Positions 58,552-64,000 of a DNA stretch of 64,000 bases are shown one piece after another. Location of the stretch: contig NZ_AP027204.1 in assembly GCF_027944005.1 (NCBI RefSeq), forward strand, positions 558,001 through 622,000. Direction: 5' to 3'. Positions within the stretch are counted from its first letter, which is position 1. Each line of letters begins with the position of its first letter. Source of the DNA: Polynucleobacter sp. SHI8. Its GTDB lineage: Bacteria > Pseudomonadota > Gammaproteobacteria > Burkholderiales > Burkholderiaceae. The notes under the pieces are model-generated. The model was not told the DNA's origin. It saw nothing but the letters and a program-made list of their open reading frames with translations, and did no database searches. Position numbers and translations under genes: made by a program.

Positions 58552-59994
58552 TTAAATTCTGACAATATGAACACTACAATGAGCCTCTTCAATGACTTTA
58601 GTCATGATGGAGCGCCACGGAACAACTCGGTTTGGTATAAAACGACTTGCTCCTAATAGGATAACAGCGGCGTCATTATCTTTGGAAAATTCGACAATTT
58701 TTGCCGCTGAATCTGATGCTTCAAATACATGATAAGAAATACGCTCTTCCGACATATTAAGGGGCTTGGCCCAATCCTTCAACCTTACTAAGTGTCGACG
58801 AAATTGTCCACTTGCGGAGTCAATCTCACGATCTCCCTCAAAAGTAGGAGTGCTCGTGATAATGCTGATACAAGAAATACGTCCTTCAGGAAAAACTTTC
58901 ATGATGTTTGAAGCTGCGCGCTGCATTCTGTCAAACATCTGTTCATTTTCTCCGCTGACGTCGATGGCTGCGACCATTAGGGGTGCTTGTTCGTAAATAA
59001 TTTCACTTCTTAATATGGGCGAAGGTTCATAACCAGCAACACGAAACCAGCGTTTCATGTTTTCCCAAGTGGAAAGAGGTGCCAAACGTTCCGATCGCTC
59101 TGTTAATTTGATACTACTTGGTTCTCTGAGGAGTTGACGAAGATGGGTGGCACTTTGGTAACGATCTTTCGCAAAAGGCTCTAAACATCGTAATACGATT
59201 TCTTGCAACCAAGGAGGTATATCCGCGCGAACAGATCTGAGAGGCCTTGCTTGCGCCCAAAAACGTTTTTTTAGACCATTTAGTGTTTGTGGATTATCAA
59301 AGGGTAATTCGCCCGTGAGCATTTCATAAACGATTACCCCAAAAGCAAAAATATCACTTCTTGAGTCCTCTCTCACACCCACGATTTGTTCGGGAGAAAT
59401 ATAAGGTGCAGAACCGATTCCTTTTCGCATCTCCTCCGCTAATAAGTCTGGATACCTTGAATGATGGGCTAGACCAAAATCAATTAGATAGACCTCATGA
59501 TTGTCATCTACTAGAATATTATCGGGTTTTAAATCTAAATGAATCACTTCTTGAGCGTGTAAGTTTTGAAGGGCCTTTAATAAATTCAGGGCAATGGTTA
59601 TAGTTTCTTCAATAGAAAATTGTTTTTTTTCAATCAGAATCTTTTCTAAAGCGACTCCTGGAATTCTTGACATTGCGATGTAAGGTGTTTTTGCTAAATT
59701 GCCACCCTTAATAAAGCGTGGCACATAGGGACTATTGAGAGATCTCAAAATAGTTAATTCAGTTTCAAAGCAAATGAGATTTTCCACAGGTTGATCTTTT
59801 CCAACGCGGGGTATTTTAAGAAGAATCGGCTCTTCATTTTCATCGGTAAAGGCTTCTTTCAGAGTAGCCATCCCACCCCGATGAACTTCATTGCCTATTC
59901 GAAAATTGTCGACAATTTTGCCTGTTTGAAAAATATCATCCACCGCTTCGATATCAATCGAATAGGGTGAAGCTGATTGGAATAGGGAAAACAT
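58552..59994 (-). CDS. Ser/Thr protein kinase fused to a universal-stress (UspA-like) domain
   Basis: Protein of 480 residues. The Hanks-type kinase domain (about residues 30-295) shows a nucleotide loop NEVHRGGMATLKEAF, the ATP lysine in PILLKIPRV, catalytic HLDLKPDNILV, DFGLAHHSRYPDL, APYISPEQIVGVREDSRSDIFAFGVIVYEML. The C-terminal part (about 340-480) has LMVAAIDVSGENEQMFDRMQRAASNI and ends ILLGASRFIPNRVVPWRSIMTKVIEEAHCSVHIVRI, a UspA-like fold. No transmembrane helix separates them, so the kinase is cytoplasmic. It is adjacent to a metallophosphoesterase gene with 7 bases between. Confidence 0.9.
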   Translation of the reverse strand: MFSLFQSASPYSIDIEAVDDIFQTGKIVDNFRIGNEVHRGGMATLKEAFTDENEEPILLKIPRVGKDQPVENLICFETELTILRSLNSPYVPRFIKGGNLAKTPYIAMSRIPGVALEKILIEKKQFSIEETITIALNLLKALQNLHAQEVIHLDLKPDNILVDDNHEVYLIDFGLAHHSRYPDLLAEEMRKGIGSAPYISPEQIVGVREDSRSDIFAFGVIVYEMLTGELPFDNPQTLNGLKKRFWAQARPLRSVRADIPPWLQEIVLRCLEPFAKDRYQSATHLRQLLREPSSIKLTERSERLAPLSTWENMKRWFRVAGYEPSPILRSEIIYEQAPLMVAAIDVSGENEQMFDRMQRAASNIMKVFPEGRISCISIITSTPTFEGDREIDSASGQFRRHLVRLKDWAKPLNMSEERISYHVFEASDSAAKIVEFSKDNDAAVILLGASRFIPNRVVPWRSIMTKVIEEAHCSVHIVRI

Positions 59995-60001
59995 GGGAAA
60001 C

Positions 60002-60757
60002 TTATAAACCTTTTAAGAGTCTTTTAGAAAGATCCTCAGGGAGTCCTACCGACATAATTTTATCGGCAGTTAAGACATGGTTGTAGGATACTCGATGAAA
60101 ATAAGTACATTCATTTTCTGCATCAAATAACAGATAATTAGCTTTTGGGTTGTTGTCTCTTGGTTGCCCAACAGAGCCAGCAATGGCGACCCAGCGACGA
60201 TGGCGGCCGGTTGGTACACCATCTCCAGGGTGTGGAGTAAAACAAATTAATTTACCAACCGAGCTTTGATAGTAAAGGGCTTGCTCATGTACATGTCCAG
60301 AAAATGTATAAATTTTTCCAGATGATTCAGCACTTCGCCAAGCGGATAAACCATCCGTAACATAATGCCAAGCTTCTGGTTGGTATGCCGAGGCATGAAC
60401 ATAGCATCTATCCTCCTCATGGTGAATCAGTGGTAAGTTTTGCAAAAACTCAATATGTTCATCTGATAACTTGGAGATCGTCCACTCAATTGCCATATGA
60501 GCGATTGGGTTCATACGGTCTTTATAGTTTTCAAAACACGCGGTATCGTGATTACCTCGAATCGCAACCGCCTGTCCCAAACTGATCAGTTGCATCACAC
60601 GCTCTAGAACTTCAATTGGATTAGCGTTGTATCCTACTAAATCACCTAAAAACACAAATTTTTCAGCACCTTGTTGACGTGCATGATCTAAACAAGCCTC
60701 AAGAGCCTCTAAGTTACTATGGACATCAGCAAAAAATGCAATTCGTGAATTCGTCAT
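60002..60757 (-). CDS. Metallophosphoesterase (calcineurin-like)
   Basis: Calcineurin-like phosphoesterase of about 251 residues. The metal-site motifs are FFADVHSNLEALEACLDHARQQG (DxH), VFLGDLVGYNANP (GDxxG), IRGNHDTACF (GNHD), CYVHASAYQPEAW (VHxS) and FSGHVHEQAL (GHxH). It belongs to the YfcE/serine-threonine phosphatase-like group and lies just upstream of the kinase-USP gene, so a phosphatase or nucleotidase function opposing the kinase is possible; that is inference. The start at 60757 (MTNSRIAFFAD) is preferred. Confidence 0.9.
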   Translation of the reverse strand: MTNSRIAFFADVHSNLEALEACLDHARQQGAEKFVFLGDLVGYNANPIEVLERVMQLISLGQAVAIRGNHDTACFENYKDRMNPIAHMAIEWTISKLSDEHIEFLQNLPLIHHEEDRCYVHASAYQPEAWHYVTDGLSAWRSAESSGKIYTFSGHVHEQALYYQSSVGKLICFTPHPGDGVPTGRHRRWVAIAGSVGQPRDNNPKANYLLFDAENECTYFHRVSYNHVLTADKIMSVGLPEDLSKRLLKGL

Positions 60758-60825
60758 ATTCCTTATCATAAGAGAAAGGAATGAATTTGTCTTAAAATAC
60801 TCCTTTATCTTTATCTAATGGAATT

Positions 60826-61293
60826 ATGCTGAATATGTTGAAATTGAATAAGCTGTTAATCATTGTTGCAAGTTTGCTTGTCATGACGATTGCGCACGCG
60901 CAAACTAAAGTAGGTAATTTGCAAATTATGAAGCCGATGGCAAGATCGACAGCTCCTGGCCAATCGATCAGTAGCGCTTATTTGACGGTTGAGAATAAAG
61001 GTTCTACTGCAGATCGATTAGTAGCTGTCAGTTATGCTCGAGCAAAAGAAGTGCAGTTACATGAAATGAAGATGGATGGCGACAAAATGATGATGCGCCA
61101 AATCACGGGTATTGAAATTCCTGCGAACGCTTCAGTTGAATTAAAGCCTGGAGGCTATCATTTAATGTTAATGGGCTTAGAAAGTCCAATTAAAGATGGT
61201 GAGCAAATAAAAATGACTCTCCAATTTGAAAAATCTGGCAAGGTCGACGTCCTATTCCCAAGTCATGCAATGGGTGGCATGAAGATGCATTAA
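60826..61293 (+). CDS. PCuAC-family periplasmic copper chaperone
   Basis: Secreted copper-binding protein of 155 residues with a signal peptide (LLIIVASLLVMTIAHAQ). The PCuAC motif is complete: His79 and Met81 in VQLHEMKMDGD and the later YHLMLMG with His112 and Met114, ligands for Cu(I). Such proteins deliver copper to the CuA or CuB site of cytochrome oxidase; no senC/scoI lies beside it. ATG at 60826 is used; 60835 is possible. A strong terminator follows. Confidence 0.93.
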   Translation: MLNMLKLNKLLIIVASLLVMTIAHAQTKVGNLQIMKPMARSTAPGQSISSAYLTVENKGSTADRLVAVSYARAKEVQLHEMKMDGDKMMMRQITGIEIPANASVELKPGGYHLMLMGLESPIKDGEQIKMTLQFEKSGKVDVLFPSHAMGGMKMH

Positions 61294-61317
61294 AAAAACC
61301 GCCGAAGCGGTTTTTTT
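61293..61317. terminator. Shared terminator between PCuAC gene and ilvD
   Basis: Stem AAACCGC / GCGGTTT with a CGAA loop (61303-61306) and A and T runs on both sides. It lies 3 bases after the PCuAC gene stop and directly abuts the ilvD stop on the other strand, so it can serve both convergent transcripts. Confidence 0.9.
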
Positions 61318-63028
61318 AATCTTGATCTAAATTTAAATTCAGGTCAGTAACTGCTCCAAGACTTGCGGAGCTAGCTAGCTTGGCATACTTTGCTAAGATC
61401 CCACGGGTGTAACGTGGCTTTGGTTTGACCCATTTTGCTCTTCTTTTCGCAATTGCTTCCTCGGGAAGATTAAGTTGAATAAGGAGTTGATGGGCATCAA
61501 TCGTAATCGAGTCACCTTCCTCTACTAAAGCAATGGTTCCTCCCATGTAAGCCTCAGGTGAGACATGACCAACCACCATACCCCAAGTACCACCAGAGAA
61601 GCGACCGTCGGTAATGAGCCCTACAGTTTCACCAAAACCTTGACCAACAAGTGCCGATGTTGGAGAGAGCATTTCTCTCATACCAGGACCACCTTTAGGA
61701 CCTTCATAACGAATCACAACGATATCACCGTGAGTGATTTTATTCGCCATGATGGCAGCCATTGCATCATCCTCAGAGTCAAATACCCGTGCTGGACCAG
61801 TAATGCTGGGATTTTTTAGACCACTAATCTTAGCTACACAACCCTCTGGAGAAAGATTACCTTTCAAAATTGCGAGATGACCTTCCGCATAGATTGGATT
61901 GCTCAGAGGGCGAATAACGTGTTGATCACTGCGCGGAGTAGAAGGAACATCCTTTAATACTTCGGCAATGGTTTTGCCAGTAATGGTGATGCAATCACCA
62001 TGTAATAAGCCGCCATCAAGAAGTATTTTCATGACCTGCGGAATACCACCTGCAAGATGTAAATCGGTCGCTAAATACTTACCTGACGGTTTCATGTCAA
62101 CAAGAACCGGAACTTTACGACGAATTCTTTCAAAATCATCAATCGTCCACTCGACATCAGCAGCACTGGTGATGGCTAAAAAGTGGAGTACAGCATTGGT
62201 TGAACCACCTACAGCCATAATGACTGACACGGCATTTTCGATGGATTTTTTAGTAATAATATCGCGTGGACGAAGATTATTCTTTACGGCTTCGATTAAA
62301 ACCCTTGCAGACTCTGCCGCACTCTGTCTTTTTTCCTCATCAATATTCGACATCGTAGAAGAATAAGGTAAGCTCATACCGAGAGCTTCAAAAGCTGAGC
62401 TCATGGTATTGGCGGTATACATACCACCACAAGAACCACTACTTGGGCAGGAGTTTTGTTCAATACCCTTTAAATCTTCTGCACTTAGACGACCAGAAGT
62501 AAATTCGCCAACGGCCTCAAACGCGGAAACAATATTGAGTTCACGGCCTTTGTAATGACCTGGTTTAATCGTTCCACCATAAACGTAAATACTTGGAACA
62601 TTTGTTCTTGCCATCGCCATCATGCCGCCTGGCATGTTTTTATCGCAACCGCCAATCACAATGACACCATCTTGCCATAAGCCATTGACACAGGTTTCGA
62701 TACTGTCGGCAATTACTTCTCTAGAAATTAAAGAATATTTCATGCCCTCGGTACCCATACCCATACCATCAGAAATAGTAGGAGTTCCAAATATTTGCGA
62801 ATTTGCTCCGCCAGCTTCTAGCGCCTCCACAGCAGCATCAGCAAGCACTTGAAGACCACTATTACAAGGAGTAATGGTGGAGTGCCCATTGGCAACACCA
62901 ATCATTGGCTTGCCAAAATCTTCTTCTTGGTAACCCATGGCGTAGTACATGGAGCGATTTGGAGCGCGTGCAACTCCTTCAGTAATATTTCGTGAACGAC
63001 GGTTGATGGGGCTATTGTCTTTGGACAT
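61316..63028 (-). CDS. ilvD: Dihydroxy-acid dehydratase
   Basis: Fe-S enzyme of branched-chain amino acid synthesis, converting 2,3-dihydroxyisovalerate and its homologue to the 2-keto acid. About 570 residues from the ATG at 63028 (MSKDNSPINRRSRNITEGVARAP), with AGGAG ahead; the open frame extends to 63121 but is not family-like. Cluster cysteines are seen in GGCDKNMPGGMMAMARTN and SCPSSGSCGGMYTANTMSSAFEALGM; SDGMGMGTEGMKYSLISREVIADS is also typical. It is divergent from the HI0933-family flavoprotein gene. Confidence 0.97.
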   Translation of the reverse strand: MSKDNSPINRRSRNITEGVARAPNRSMYYAMGYQEEDFGKPMIGVANGHSTITPCNSGLQVLADAAVEALEAGGANSQIFGTPTISDGMGMGTEGMKYSLISREVIADSIETCVNGLWQDGVIVIGGCDKNMPGGMMAMARTNVPSIYVYGGTIKPGHYKGRELNIVSAFEAVGEFTSGRLSAEDLKGIEQNSCPSSGSCGGMYTANTMSSAFEALGMSLPYSSTMSNIDEEKRQSAAESARVLIEAVKNNLRPRDIITKKSIENAVSVIMAVGGSTNAVLHFLAITSAADVEWTIDDFERIRRKVPVLVDMKPSGKYLATDLHLAGGIPQVMKILLDGGLLHGDCITITGKTIAEVLKDVPSTPRSDQHVIRPLSNPIYAEGHLAILKGNLSPEGCVAKISGLKNPSITGPARVFDSEDDAMAAIMANKITHGDIVVIRYEGPKGGPGMREMLSPTSALVGQGFGETVGLITDGRFSGGTWGMVVGHVSPEAYMGGTIALVEEGDSITIDAHQLLIQLNLPEEAIAKRRAKWVKPKPRYTRGILAKYAKLASSASLGAVTDLNLNLDQD

Positions 63029-63160
63029 TAAAAATCTCCTGCGTAATTTATAAAAATACTGTAAACCTCTATTTTGCCGTGATTTCATAAAACTGTTGAA
63101 AAAATCGCCTAACAAATACAATAGAGGATCTATTTTGACATTCTAAAGAATTGGGTTCTA

Positions 63161-64000
63161 GTGAAAACTTTCGATGTGGTTGTGATTGGAGCTGGTGCTG
63201 CGGGTTTGTTTTGTGCGGGAACGGCTGGTCAGCTTGGAAAGTCGGTACTTCTGATTGATCATGCAGAGCATCTTGGTGAAAAAATTCGTATTAGTGGCGG
63301 TGGAAGATGCAATTTCACGAATTTGCATACTACTCACCAACATTTTTTATCATTAAACCCTCATTTTGTTAAAAGTGCTTTAGCGCGTTATTCCAGTAAA
63401 GACTTTATTGCGCTTGTTGAAAAATATGGAATTCCTTTTCATGAAAAGCACCAAGGGCAGTTGTTTTGCGATGAGTCTGCTAAAGATTTGATTGAGATGT
63501 TGCTCAGCGAGTGTCAAAAGGGTGAAGTACAAATTGAACACCCTATCAAAGTAGAGCAAGTAACATATAAAGACGGTCAATGGGAAGTACATACCAATCA
63601 AGATACTTTTAATACTAAAAATTTAGTCATTGCTACGGGGGGCTTGCCTGTTCCCGCAATTGGGGCAAGTGATTTTGCCATGCAAATTGCTAAACAATTT
63701 CAAATGAAAGTTATTGAACCAAGACCAGCCTTAGTGCCCTTGGCGTTTACGTCCCAAATTTTCTCAGCCATTGAAGATTTTGCAGGATTAAGTACCAAAG
63801 TGAGTATATCTGCAGGTCAGTCAAAAGAGAGATATGGCAAAGGCAGTTTTGTGGAAGATTTATTGATTACGCACAAGGGCTTATCTGGCCCTGCGGTATT
63901 ACAAGCCAGTTCTTATTGGATAGAGGGTCAAGAGATACATGTTACTTGGACAGATCAAACCGCTTTAGAAGATTTGTTTGAGCAGGAGACCTCAAGAATG
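63161..64000 (+). CDS. HI0933/YhiN-family flavoprotein (3' truncated by window edge)
   Basis: NAD(P)/FAD-dependent oxidoreductase of the HI0933/BaiN family. A frame runs from a GTG at 63161 to the last base (280 codons); no stop codon is in the window. The N-terminal dinucleotide fold KTFDVVVIGAGAAGLFCAGTAGQLGKSVLLID and the following HLGEKIRISGGGRCNFTN are the family signature, and LVIATGGLPVPAIGASDFAMQIAKQF and DLLITHKGLSGPAVLQASSYW follow. The GTG start with weak SD is tentative. It diverges from ilvD. The physiological role of this family is not well defined. Confidence 0.92.
   Translation, partial: MKTFDVVVIGAGAAGLFCAGTAGQLGKSVLLIDHAEHLGEKIRISGGGRCNFTNLHTTHQHFLSLNPHFVKSALARYSSKDFIALVEKYGIPFHEKHQGQLFCDESAKDLIEMLLSECQKGEVQIEHPIKVEQVTYKDGQWEVHTNQDTFNTKNLVIATGGLPVPAIGASDFAMQIAKQFQMKVIEPRPALVPLAFTSQIFSAIEDFAGLSTKVSISAGQSKERYGKGSFVEDLLITHKGLSGPAVLQASSYWIEGQEIHVTWTDQTALEDLFEQETSRM

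Noticed and set aside
1..64000. tRNA, rRNA, prophage or insertion sequence genes
   Set aside because: Reading both strands, I found no cloverleaf, rRNA-like block, transposase or integrase motif.

Overview
The window looks like a chromosomal segment of a low-GC member of the Burkholderiales; a Polynucleobacter-like bacterium is my best guess. This rests on family knowledge, not on a search. Pointers are a Bug-type tripartite tricarboxylate binding protein, a DUF3460 gene next to scpA, the DUF3305/DUF3306/ferredoxin/TorD/Tat-peptide block ahead of a formate dehydrogenase, the hemC-hemD-hemX-hemY order, a paired cphA'/cphA cyanophycin locus, and AT-rich sequence (about 40% GC by eye, not computed). 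Genes are densely packed, often overlap by a few bases, and show no clear prophage, transposon, tRNA or rRNA.

Layout. 1-3 kb: 3' end of a Bug solute-binding gene, a CaiB-type CoA-transferase and a TauE/SafE-like permease. 2.9-6.1 kb: 6S RNA behind zapA and a zapB-like gene, then a cobalamin riboswitch driving a BtuB-type receptor. 6.1-7.3 kb: a small Pro/Tyr-rich exported protein and a DUF6516/HTH toxin-antitoxin pair with a palindromic operator. 7.3-12.1 kb: panC, scpA, DUF3460, metG and apbC. 12.1-22.5 kb: a complete formate dehydrogenase locus (maturation/electron-transfer genes, a Tat mini-protein, a Cys-type catalytic subunit, Fe-S and cytochrome b subunits, a small lipoprotein, a small exported protein, fdhD). 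22.6-25 kb: dcd and a Fic-domain gene preceded by six phased direct repeats. 25-34.3 kb: a basic amino acid decarboxylase, argH, hemCDXY and an RhlE-like helicase with a structured leader. 34.5-38 kb: aldehyde dehydrogenase, msrA, pdxH and tcdA. 38-45.7 kb: a cyanophycin locus (DUF1854 protein and ABC exporter-type protein diverging from cphA'-cphA). 45.8-49.9 kb: amino acid permease, alanine dehydrogenase, acyltransferase and a carboxymuconolactone decarboxylase-like protein. 49.9-56.2 kb: fbp, pepN and a rubrerythrin/CCG-domain/DUF3501 operon. 56.2-64 kb: an EamA exporter, tungstate-type TupBC without TupA, a kinase/universal-stress fusion with a metallophosphoesterase, a PCuAC copper chaperone, ilvD and the start of a HI0933-family flavoprotein.

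How the genes fit together. Formate oxidation (Mo/W enzyme, ferredoxin-like proteins, Mrp, FdhD and possibly TupBC for the metal) feeds electrons to the membrane. Cyanophycin synthesis, arginine biosynthesis (argH), a basic amino acid decarboxylase, an amino acid permease and alanine dehydrogenase together suggest an emphasis on nitrogen storage and turnover. The rubrerythrin operon, msrA and the universal-stress kinase suggest peroxide and stress handling.

The most interesting items for follow-up are the six helically phased repeats ahead of the Fic gene, the Shine-Dalgarno-sequestering leader of the helicase, the CphA' protein that has lost its Mur-ligase P-loop, the rubrerythrin/CCG/DUF3501 operon with palindromes upstream, and the kinase-USP fusion. 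All positions and motif counts were made by hand.
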